A DNA stretch of 5,478 nucleotides from Candidatus Zhuqueibacterota bacterium (GTDB lineage: Bacteria; Zhuqueibacterota; Zhuqueibacteria; Zhuqueibacterales; Zhuqueibacteraceae), in assembly GCA_013361015.1 (NCBI GenBank), contig JABWAN010000449.1:1-5478 (forward strand), read 5' to 3'. Position 1 is the first letter of the stretch; the number at the start of each line of letters is the position of its first letter. Below are positions 1-5,478 of the stretch, piece by piece. The position numbers and the translations under genes were made by a program. The notes beneath the pieces were generated by a model that did not search any database, was not told the origin of the DNA, and saw nothing but the letters and a program-made list of their open reading frames with translations.

Positions 1-9
1 GCTTTTCGG

Positions 10-16
10 AAGGAGG
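10..16 (+). promoter_or_regulatory. Strong Shine-Dalgarno site of the first membrane-protein gene
   Basis: AAGGAGG lies five bases before the ATG at 22 and closely matches the anti-Shine-Dalgarno consensus. It fixes the start of the first gene and shows that the organism uses canonical ribosome binding sites. The promoter, if separate, lies outside the window. Confidence 0.85.
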
Positions 17-21
17 TCGTC

Positions 22-585
22 ATGACCGGAATAGACATGCTGTGGCTTCCGATCTTGTTGTCGTCTGTGTTGGTTTTCCTTGTGAGTTCTGTTATCCACA
101 TGATGTTGCCCTGGCACAAGGGCGATTATCGCAAGATTCCGAACGAGGACAAAGTGATGGACGCCCTCCGTCCGTTCGCCATTCCGCCGGGCGACTATAT
201 GGTTCCCCGGCCCTCGAGCATGAAGGACATGAGCTCGCCGGAATTTACGGAGAAAATGAAAAAGGGTCCGGTGATGATCGTCACGGTGGTGCCGAACGGC
301 CCGGCTTCGATGGGGAAGAATCTCGCGCTGTGGTTTCTCTATTCCGTTGTTATCGGATTTCTCGCCGCATACGTTGCCGGACGCGCGGTGGCCCCCGGTG
401 AGCCGTATCTGCACGTGTTCCGGTACGTCGGCACCACGGCGTTCATCGCATACGCGGTCGCACTTTGGCAAACGTCGATTTGGTATCATCGCTCGTGGAT
501 CACGACGCTCAAAGTCACGATTGACGGCTTGATCTACGCGCTCGTGACCGCGGGCGTGTTCGGATGGCTGTGGCCCAAGCAATAA
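22..585 (+). CDS. Small integral membrane protein of unknown function (187 aa)
   Basis: I do not recognise a named function. Four hydrophobic segments are visible, at about residues 7-29, 101-119, 136-152 and 165-184. Between the first two lies a polar loop of about 70 residues (30-98) with a WHKGDYRKIPNED stretch, a PPGDYMVPRP stretch and an EKMKKGP stretch. These look like deliberate conserved blocks, and similar blocks occur, as far as I recall, in uncharacterised membrane proteins of several environmental phyla. With four helices, both ends should lie on the same side of the membrane and the large loop on the other. The ATG at 22 has a near-perfect ribosome binding site. The gene is followed by 184 non-coding bases and has no evident functional link to the downstream genes. 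Existence as a real gene is well supported; a role in transport, sensing or anything else would be a guess. Confidence 0.85.
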   Translation: MTGIDMLWLPILLSSVLVFLVSSVIHMMLPWHKGDYRKIPNEDKVMDALRPFAIPPGDYMVPRPSSMKDMSSPEFTEKMKKGPVMIVTVVPNGPASMGKNLALWFLYSVVIGFLAAYVAGRAVAPGEPYLHVFRYVGTTAFIAYAVALWQTSIWYHRSWITTLKVTIDGLIYALVTAGVFGWLWPKQ

Positions 586-602
586 AGCGCAAGACTCTCT
601 TT

Positions 603-656
603 AACCGCGAAGCAATGCCAATGGCCGCCATTTTTCATGCGCGTTGATTCGCGGTT
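603..656. repeat. 9-bp perfect inverted repeat in the 586-769 intergenic region
   Basis: AACCGCGAA (603-611) is exactly reverse-complemented by TTCGCGGTT (648-656), with 36 bases between the arms. A related GCGCGGTT occurs again at 665-672. The arms do not extend further and no T-run follows, so it is not a convincing intrinsic terminator. It may be the remnant of a dispersed intergenic repeat or an operator-like site for the downstream hydrolase. The rest of 586-769 shows no coding signal and no recognised RNA. Confidence 0.4.
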
Positions 657-769
657 CTCTCTTTGCGCGGTTGCTGCTTATACGGGCGCAATCGGCGAGA
701 AGAACACCACGGCCGGCGGATTCTTTCGTTTAGTGATGAATTTTGATTTTCAAATATTGTGAGCGTCAA

Positions 770-1621
770 ATGAAGTCAGCGAAACTTAAAGACGGCGCTT
801 TACTTTCTGATATTCGCGCGGCCGGTTCGGAGCGTGAATCATTTCATCTTTGGTGGCTTGGGCAAAGCGGCTTTCTCGTGCAATGGCAGGGCCGCCATCT
901 CTTGCTCGATCCCTATCTCTCCGATTCGCTTACGGTGAAGTATGCGAACACGGATTTGCCGCACGTGCGCATGACGGAGCTGGTGCTTGATCCTGTGCGA
1001 TTCGATTTCATCGACGTGGTGACTTCGAGCCACAATCACACCGACCATCTCGATGCGGACACGCTCGTGCCGTTGCTGCATGCCAACCCCAATCTCAAGC
1101 TTGTCATTCCCGAAGCCAATCGCGCGTTTGTGGCGGAGCGTTTGAAAATCGCGGCCCATGCTCCGCTCGGTTTGAATGACGGCGAGAGCGTGAGCATTGC
1201 GGGTTTCAAGATCACCGCAGTGCCCGCGGCGCATGAAACCATCGAGCGCGATCGGCTCGGACGCTGCACGCATCTCGGCTACGTGGCGCAATTCGGTGCG
1301 TGGTGTGTTTATCATAGCGGCGACACGGTGTGGGAGGATGAAATCATTCGGCAATTGCAGCCGTTTGCGATTGACGTTGCGCTGTTGCCCATCAACGGAC
1401 GCAAGCCGATTCGGCAAGTCGTCGGCAATCTCAACACCAAAGAAGCGGCCGCGTTTGGCAAGCGCATCGGCGCGAAGTTGGTCATTCCTTGCCATTATGA
1501 TATGTTCACGTTCAACACGGCGGACCCGAACGATTTTGCGCGCGAGGCGGAGGCCGCGGGGCAACCGTATCGCGTGCTGGAGTGCGGCGAGCGCTGGAGC
1601 AGCGCACTAGCTGCGAAATAA
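770..1621 (+). CDS. Metallo-beta-lactamase-fold hydrolase, UlaG/COG2220-like (283 aa)
   Basis: Predicted cytosolic metal-dependent hydrolase of the MBL superfamily. Counting from the ATG at 770, the protein has the N-terminal strand motif WWLGQSGF (about 28-35) and LLLDPYLSD with an early Asp. The metal motif HNHTDHLD follows with H88, H90, D92 and H93. Further ligands are H155 in PAAHE, D185 in HSGD (H182-D185) and H242 in CHYDMF. Order and spacing match the UlaG-like branch, which includes L-ascorbate-6-phosphate lactonase, so hydrolysis of a sugar lactone or phospho-ester is plausible. The branch is broad and the substrate cannot be read from the sequence. An in-frame TTG at 743 would add nine residues but has no good ribosome binding site. 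The ATG at 770 has a weak GTGAG six bases upstream and begins shortly before the conserved fold. No signal peptide is seen. It is 184 bases from the previous gene and 295 from the next, so probably a separate transcription unit. Confidence 0.9.
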   Translation: MKSAKLKDGALLSDIRAAGSERESFHLWWLGQSGFLVQWQGRHLLLDPYLSDSLTVKYANTDLPHVRMTELVLDPVRFDFIDVVTSSHNHTDHLDADTLVPLLHANPNLKLVIPEANRAFVAERLKIAAHAPLGLNDGESVSIAGFKITAVPAAHETIERDRLGRCTHLGYVAQFGAWCVYHSGDTVWEDEIIRQLQPFAIDVALLPINGRKPIRQVVGNLNTKEAAAFGKRIGAKLVIPCHYDMFTFNTADPNDFAREAEAAGQPYRVLECGERWSSALAAK

Positions 1622-1623
1622 CG

Positions 1624-1696
1624 TGTCTAATGGGAGGAATCTTTTTACTCGCTGGAGCTAGTGCCGAGTGCTCAAAAAGGTTCCTGCGGAATGACA
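1624..1696. repeat. 73-bp imperfect palindrome after the MBL-hydrolase gene
   Basis: The left arm 1635-1646 (AGGAATCTTTTT) pairs with 1674-1685 (AAAAAGGTTCCT) over 12 positions, including one G-T pair. Inside it, ACTCG (1647-1651) pairs with CGAGT (1665-1669) around a 13-base loop. Outside it, TGTC (1624-1627) and GACA (1693-1696) are complementary and sit symmetrically, each seven bases from the main stem. The element starts two bases after the hydrolase stop codon. No T-run follows the right arm on the + strand, so a simple intrinsic terminator is unlikely, although the structure could protect the mRNA 3' end. The right half on the minus strand reads GTCATTCCGCAGGAACC, which resembles dispersed intergenic palindromes I recall from other environmental genomes; that resemblance is from memory, not a search. 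Confidence 0.55.
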
Positions 1697-1717
1697 TGAG
1701 GAGGGGACATGCGGCTA

Positions 1718-1777
1718 GCCTGAAAATATGCGCTAGGCGGCGCGATGCCATCGCTTTGAAGTCAGCTCGCCTGAAAA
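1718..1777 (+). repeat. Short direct repeat GCCTGAAAA, two copies
   Basis: GCCTGAAAA occurs at 1718-1726 and 1769-1777, 51 bases apart. Each copy is preceded by GCT plus one variable base, giving GCTnGCCTGAAAA. It lies in the non-coding 1622-1916 stretch. The copies could be paired binding sites or debris of a duplicated element; chance is also possible at this length. Apart from this and the palindrome, the stretch holds only a weak short open frame without family resemblance. Confidence 0.3.
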
Positions 1778-1904
1778 GATAAAAGTCAGGTAAACAAGCA
1801 AAGATAAACCGCAGGTGGAGCAGCGACAGAACAAAAAAAGCTTTCAGATTGCGCTTTCCGTGTTCGCTGGTTTCATGCGCGGTCATGCGCGTTTGCAAAC
1901 TTTG

Positions 1905-1910
1905 AAAGGG
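1905..1910 (+). promoter_or_regulatory. Ribosome binding site supporting a TTG start for the fucosidase
   Basis: AAAGGG, preceded by G, lies six bases before the TTG at 1917. Starting there gives a textbook short lipoprotein signal peptide (MKSSAVFLLCLPLLTSC). The upstream in-frame ATG at 1875 and GTG at 1815 would place a long basic extension before the hydrophobic core and have no comparable site. Confidence 0.55.
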
Positions 1911-1916
1911 CCTCAA

Positions 1917-3383
1917 TTGAAATCCTCCGCCGTTTTTCTCCTGTGCCTCCCACTGCTCACAAGTTGCTCTGCGCCACCGCCGCCGAAACCCTACGGCCCG
2001 ATTCCTTCCGCGCGACAACTCGCATGGCATGAATTGGAATACTACGCGTTCCTGCACTTCAATATGAACACCTTCACCGACCGCGAATGGGGCTATGGCG
2101 ACGAGTCGCCGGCGTTGTTCAATCCCACGGAGTTTGACGCCGATCAAATCGCGCGCACGCTGCAAGAGGTTGGCATGAAGGCGCTCATTCTCACGGCGAA
2201 GCATCACGACGGTTTTTGTTTGTGGCCTTCGCAATTTACTGAGCACTCGGTGAAAAACAGTCCGTGGCGCGGAGGCAAAGGCGACGTGGTGCGCGAGTTG
2301 GCGGAGGCGTGCAAACGTCATGGCCTCAAATTCGGCGTGTATCTTTCGCCATGGGATCGCAATCACAAAGACTATGGCAAGCCGGAGTACGTGACTTATT
2401 ATCGCAATCAACTACGCGAGCTGCTCACGAACTACGGCGAGATTTTCGAAGTGTGGCACGACGGCGCAAACGGCGGCGACGGCTATTATGGCGGCGCGCG
2501 CGAGTCGCGCTTTATCGACAAGAAAACGTATTACGACTGGCCGGCAACGTGGGCGCTCGTGCGCGAGCTGCAACCGAACGCAGTGATCTTCAGCGACGTC
2601 GGTCCGGATATTCGCTGGGTGGGAAATGAAAACGGTTATGCGGGCGAAACTTGTTGGGCGACGTATTCGCCGGTGGGTGAAGACGGCGGCGAGCCTGCGC
2701 CGGGCGACACGCGCTATCGCGAAGGCATCGAGGGGCATCGCGAGGGCAAGCACTGGCTGCCGCCGGAGTGCGATGTGTCGATTCGTCCCGGTTGGTTTTA
2801 TCACGCGGCGCAAGATTCGTTGGTGAAATCCGCAGAGACTCTGTTCGATCTCTACTTCGAATCCGTCGGGCGCGGCGGCGCGTTGCTGTTGAATGTTCCG
2901 CCCGATCGTCGCGGCCGCATTCATGAAAATGATGAACGCGAATTGCGCCGGCTGAAACGCAGGTTGGATGAAACCTTTGCGATCAATCTTGCGCAGGGCG
3001 CGGACGCTACGGCAACGCACGTGCGCGGCGAGGCTTCAAGTTTCGGCGCGGGGAATGCAAGCGCTCGCGACAATCAGTCGTATTGGGCTACGGATGACGC
3101 CATTACCGCGGCCTCCCTCACTCTCGAATTTAGAACACCGATCGCATTCGACTGTGTTATGTTGCAAGAGTACATCGCATTGGGCCAGCGCGTTGAAGCT
3201 TTTGTGCTCGAAGTGTGGAGCGGCAGTGAATGGCAGATCATTGCAGAAGGCACGAGCATTGGTCACAAACGTTTGCTGCGCATTCCCGGGGTGCAAACGA
3301 AGAAGGTGCGTTTGAATATTGCGAAGGCAAGTGCGTGTCCGGCGATTGCGAATTTGGGCTTGTATAAAATTGCGCAGCAATAA
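1917..3383 (+). CDS. Lipoprotein alpha-L-fucosidase, GH29 (B-like), with C-terminal discoidin-like domain
   Basis: Predicted exported, lipid-anchored alpha-L-fucosidase that removes fucose from glycans (488 aa from the TTG at 1917). The signal peptide ends in lipobox LTSC with lipidated C17. The +2 Ser fits outer-membrane sorting in a diderm. The GH29 barrel spans about residues 25-355. Visible motifs are the AFLHFNMNTFTDREWG block, LTAKHHDGFCLWPS (H96, H97), VYLSPWDRN, EVWHDGANGGDGYYGG with probable nucleophile D182, RWVGNENG with candidate acid/base E238, DVSIRPGWFYH and LLLNVPPDRRGRI. The overall pattern resembles the GH29-B group (alpha-1,3/1,4-fucosidases). Residues about 361-488 form a beta-rich F5/8-type-C-like (CBM32-like) domain. 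In-frame ATG 1875 or GTG 1815 are alternative starts; lipobox position and ribosome binding site favour 1917. A 43-base gap to the next gene suggests co-transcription. Family assignment is firm; linkage specificity and the acid/base residue are inferred. Confidence 0.93.
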   Translation: MKSSAVFLLCLPLLTSCSAPPPPKPYGPIPSARQLAWHELEYYAFLHFNMNTFTDREWGYGDESPALFNPTEFDADQIARTLQEVGMKALILTAKHHDGFCLWPSQFTEHSVKNSPWRGGKGDVVRELAEACKRHGLKFGVYLSPWDRNHKDYGKPEYVTYYRNQLRELLTNYGEIFEVWHDGANGGDGYYGGARESRFIDKKTYYDWPATWALVRELQPNAVIFSDVGPDIRWVGNENGYAGETCWATYSPVGEDGGEPAPGDTRYREGIEGHREGKHWLPPECDVSIRPGWFYHAAQDSLVKSAETLFDLYFESVGRGGALLLNVPPDRRGRIHENDERELRRLKRRLDETFAINLAQGADATATHVRGEASSFGAGNASARDNQSYWATDDAITAASLTLEFRTPIAFDCVMLQEYIALGQRVEAFVLEVWSGSEWQIIAEGTSIGHKRLLRIPGVQTKKVRLNIAKASACPAIANLGLYKIAQQ

Positions 3384-3426
3384 AATGTTCAGCCACGACC
3401 TGGCCGTGGCAGAACGTGAAAGAAGC

Positions 3427-4815
3427 ATGAACCAAAACAACTATCTCTTCATCAGCTACGCGCGCGAAAACGCGGAGTTCGCATTGCGGCTTGCGAAGGA
3501 TTTGCGCGCCGCGGGCGCGACGATTTGGATCGACCAGCTTGACATCCCGTTCGGGGCGCGCTGGGACAATGTGGTGCAGCGCGCGCTCCATGACTGCGGG
3601 AGTCTGCTCATCATTCTTTCGCCCGACTCCGTCCGTTCGGAAAATGTGAAGGATGAAATCGCGCTGGCGCTCGACAAGGGCAAGCCCATCGTGCCCGTGG
3701 TGCATGAAAAGTGCGAGATTCCGCTGCGGCTGCGGCGCATGAATTACGTGGATAGCACGGAAGATTATGAAGCCGCGCTTGCCGCGTTGATTGCAAGCTT
3801 GCGCCGCGCCGGGCTTGCGGCGGATTCATCGGACGCGCGCGTTGCAGAAGAGTCGCGGCCCGTTTCCTCCGCGGCTGAGCGCGCCGAAGCCGTGTTGCCG
3901 TCTTTTCATCAACAAAAAAAGCGGCGGCGTTTTCTGCTGCTTGCGAGCTTGAGTCTCGTGTTGTTGAGCGGCGTTGGGGTGTTGTGGAATTTCGACCGCT
4001 TGCTCACGCCGCGAGGCATGGCATATATTCCCAGCGGCGAGTTTATAATGGGCGCTGATACCTCCAGCAGAGAGGACGAGAAGCCGACGCATCGCGTGCG
4101 CGTGAATGCGTTTTATCTCGACCAGCATGAAGTCACGGTCGCTCAGTTCCGCGAGTTTGTGCGGCAAAAAAATTATGGCACCGACGCAGAAAACGGCGAC
4201 GGCGGTTTCGTTTGGACCGGTGCGGCTTGGGAAAAGCGAGCCGGCGTGAATTGGCGGCACGACGCCGAAGGCAACCTGGCACAAGACCATCATCCCGTGC
4301 AGCACGTAAGTTGGAACGACGCGCAGGCCTATGCGAGATGGGCGAAGAAGCGTTTGCCCACGGAAGCGGAGTGGGAATATGCCGCGCGCAGTTGCGGGAA
4401 AGATTACAAGTATGCGTGGGGCAACAGCGCGCCTACGCGCGCGAACGGCGGCAACATTGCGGACGAGTCTCTCTCGCGTCGTTTTCGCGATTGGCCGATG
4501 CATACTTGGAAGGGATATAACGACGGCTATGATTTCACCGCGCCGGTCGGTTCGTTTGCGCCAAATGAATTGGGGTTGTATGACATGACCGGCAACGTGT
4601 GGGAATGGTGTGAAGATTGGTATGAAGCAAAATATTATGAGCAACGCAGCGAGGACAATCCCACCGGGCCGGACAAAGGGACAAGCCGCGTGCTGCGCGG
4701 CGGCGCGTGTTGGAACAGCGCCGAAGGCGTGCGGTGCGCCGTGCGCAACGGGCTTTCGCCTGCGGAGCGTTACTACGCCGGCGGATTTCGCTGTGCGCGG
4801 GACGTGCTTTTTTGA
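3427..4815 (+). CDS. TIR domain - transmembrane helix - FGE-sulfatase/SUMF1-like fusion protein (462 aa)
   Basis: Three parts are visible. Residues 5-126 are a bacterial TIR domain (TIR_2 type), with YLFISYARENAEFA, IWIDQLDIPFGARWD, LLIILSPDSVRSE and VKDEIALAL. E77 sits where TIR NAD-hydrolases carry their catalytic glutamate. Residues 127-163 are a variable, charged linker. KKRRR (164-168) precedes a single membrane helix, about 169-187; by the positive-inside rule TIR is cytosolic and the C-terminus is outside. Residues about 195-460 are an FGE-sulfatase (SUMF1-like, C-type-lectin fold) domain, with MAYIPSGEFIMGAD, DQHEVTVAQFREF, HPVQHVSWNDAQAYARWA, RLPTEAEWEYAAR, LYDMTGNVWEWCEDW, RVLRGGACWN and GGFRCAR. 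The CxxxxC active-site pair of formylglycine-generating enzymes (CHxSYC-type) is absent; C428 and C437 do not align with it. This suggests ligand binding or scaffolding. ATG 3385 is an alternative start without a ribosome binding site; 3427 begins right at the TIR fold, preceded by a purine-rich GAAAGAAG. Biological role is unproven. Confidence 0.9.
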   Translation: MNQNNYLFISYARENAEFALRLAKDLRAAGATIWIDQLDIPFGARWDNVVQRALHDCGSLLIILSPDSVRSENVKDEIALALDKGKPIVPVVHEKCEIPLRLRRMNYVDSTEDYEAALAALIASLRRAGLAADSSDARVAEESRPVSSAAERAEAVLPSFHQQKKRRRFLLLASLSLVLLSGVGVLWNFDRLLTPRGMAYIPSGEFIMGADTSSREDEKPTHRVRVNAFYLDQHEVTVAQFREFVRQKNYGTDAENGDGGFVWTGAAWEKRAGVNWRHDAEGNLAQDHHPVQHVSWNDAQAYARWAKKRLPTEAEWEYAARSCGKDYKYAWGNSAPTRANGGNIADESLSRRFRDWPMHTWKGYNDGYDFTAPVGSFAPNELGLYDMTGNVWEWCEDWYEAKYYEQRSEDNPTGPDKGTSRVLRGGACWNSAEGVRCAVRNGLSPAERYYAGGFRCARDVLF

Positions 4816-4863
4816 GCGTTGCTCTTTATTGTCCGCGATCAACTCAAACTAAAATAGTTCATG

Positions 4864-4869
4864 AAAGGA
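4864..4869 (+). promoter_or_regulatory. Ribosome binding site of the SGNH hydrolase
   Basis: AAAGGA lies eight bases before the ATG at 4878. An ATG at 4861 overlaps the region but opens a six-codon frame that ends in TGA overlapping the 4878 start (ATGA-type), so it is not the start of the hydrolase. It could be a tiny leader peptide coupled to the gene, or chance. Confidence 0.6.
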
Positions 4870-4877
4870 TCAGTAGA

Positions 4878-5478
4878 ATGAAGGCTCTTGCAATATCGTT
4901 TTTGGCCGCAGCCTGCTTGGGAGTCATGGCAATGCAAAATATCAAGCCTGTCAAGGTCATCTTCTTTGGCGATTCGATCACCGAGATCGGCGTGCAGCCG
5001 GGCGGCTATATCGACCGCATGCGCAAAATGATCAAAGAGAGAAATCCCGTGGGCAGTTTTCAACTAACGGGCGCGGGCATCAGCGGCAACAAAGTGTATG
5101 ATCTCTATCTCCGCCTCGAAGACGACGTGCTCAGCCAAAAGCCGGATTGGGTTTTCATCTACGTCGGCGTGAACGACGTGTGGCACAAAAAATCCTTCGG
5201 CACGGGCACGGATGCTGATAAGTTTGAAAAGTTTTATGTCGCGATCATCAAAAAGCTGCAAGCGAACGGCATTCGCGTCGCGCTCTGCACGCCTGCGGTG
5301 ATCGGCGAGAAGGCCGACGGCCAAAATGAAATGGACGCGGACTTGAACAAGTTCTCACAGATCATTCGCACGCTCGCTGCAAAGTATGATTTACCGCTCG
5401 TCGATTTGCGGCGCATCTTCTTCGAACATCTTTCCAAAAGCAACGTTTCGAACAAAGAGAAGGGCGTGCTCACCAACG
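4878..5478 (+). CDS. Exported SGNH/GDSL-family hydrolase, 3' end outside the window
   Basis: The frame is open from ATG 4878 to the window edge (200 codons, no stop), so the gene is partial because of the window, not broken. Residues 1-18 are a short signal peptide ending near GVMA, so the product is probably periplasmic or secreted. SGNH blocks are visible: block I VIFFGDSIT with nucleophile S33, block II GAGISGN (G67-N71), and block III YVGVNDVW with oxyanion-hole N99. A VDLRRIFFEHL stretch near 175-185 is typical of the region before block V. The block V DxxH dyad should lie just past the window edge after GVLTN. The family hydrolyses esters of lipids or acetylated glycans; with a fucosidase two genes upstream, carbohydrate deacetylation is plausible but inferred. 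It starts 62 bases after the TIR fusion gene and may share its transcript. Confidence 0.9.
   Translation, partial: MKALAISFLAAACLGVMAMQNIKPVKVIFFGDSITEIGVQPGGYIDRMRKMIKERNPVGSFQLTGAGISGNKVYDLYLRLEDDVLSQKPDWVFIYVGVNDVWHKKSFGTGTDADKFEKFYVAIIKKLQANGIRVALCTPAVIGEKADGQNEMDADLNKFSQIIRTLAAKYDLPLVDLRRIFFEHLSKSNVSNKEKGVLTN

Noticed and set aside
839..1564. 241-codon minus-strand open frame opposite the MBL hydrolase
   Set aside because: Antisense shadow of a gene whose metal-binding motifs are all on the + strand; the translation is low-complexity and Arg-rich.
1582..1782. 66-codon + strand frame running from the MBL end into the intergenic region
   Set aside because: It overlaps the hydrolase 3' end and the palindrome. 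The GGGAGGAAT near 1632-1640 looks like a ribosome binding site but is part of the palindrome arm, with no good start following it.
1874..1893. Tandem 10-bp near-repeat CATGCGCGGT/CATGCGCGTT
   Set aside because: Only two short copies in GC-rich sequence; no structure or function is supported and chance is sufficient.
1512..2411. 299-codon open frame on the minus strand spanning the MBL end, the intergenic region and the fucosidase start
   Set aside because: It overlaps two well-supported genes in antisense, has no family motif and no good ribosome binding site, so its openness is a by-product of the opposite coding strand.
3319..3426. N-terminal extension of the TIR-FGE frame overlapping the fucosidase 3' end
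   Set aside because: The added residues are Arg-rich and encoded in the shadow of the fucosidase gene. The TIR fold begins at the residues just after ATG 3427.
3826..4842. 338-codon open frame on the minus strand opposite the TIR-FGE gene
   Set aside because: It is antisense to a gene with clear domain motifs across its whole length. Its translation is Arg/His/Ala-rich with no recognisable fold, as expected of a shadow frame in GC-biased coding DNA.
4829..4855. Promoter-like TTGTCC and TAAAAT before the SGNH hydrolase
   Set aside because: Spacing is only 15 bases and the -35 match is poor. The short gap to the preceding gene makes read-through equally likely, so it was not annotated.

Overview
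The window reads as five co-directional (+ strand) protein-coding genes from a moderately GC-rich bacterium. Shine-Dalgarno-like sites precede several starts. One product has a lipoprotein signal and another a cleavable-type signal peptide, which fits a diderm with a glycan-degrading lifestyle (Acidobacteriota, Verrucomicrobiota, Bacteroidota/Calditrichota/KSB1-like lineages are all possible). There is no rRNA or other marker, so this placement is only an inference. I see no tRNA, rRNA, CRISPR, transposase or integrase.

Layout: (1) 22-585, a small four-helix membrane protein of unknown function with a strong ribosome binding site. (2) 586-769, non-coding, holding a 9-bp inverted repeat. (3) 770-1621, a UlaG/COG2220-type metallo-beta-lactamase-fold hydrolase. 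(4) 1622-1916, non-coding, with a 73-bp imperfect palindrome just after the hydrolase stop. (5) 1917-3383, a secreted lipoprotein alpha-L-fucosidase (GH29, B-like) with a C-terminal discoidin-like domain, probably starting at TTG. (6) 3427-4815, a fusion of an N-terminal TIR domain, one transmembrane helix and a C-terminal FGE-sulfatase/SUMF1-like (C-type-lectin-fold) domain. (7) 4878-5478, an exported SGNH/GDSL hydrolase cut by the window end.

The last three genes are closely spaced (43 and 62 bp) and could be one transcript: an exported fucosidase, a predicted transmembrane receptor and an exported esterase. The most notable item is the TIR-TM-FGE protein. The basic cluster before its membrane helix predicts a cytosolic TIR domain and a periplasmic or outer-face FGE-like domain, a receptor-like layout. 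The TIR domain keeps the acidic residue expected of TIR NAD-hydrolases. The FGE-like domain lacks the paired catalytic cysteines of true formylglycine-generating enzymes, so it more likely binds a ligand than activates sulfatases. Whether it works in defence, signalling or glycan sensing cannot be decided from this window.
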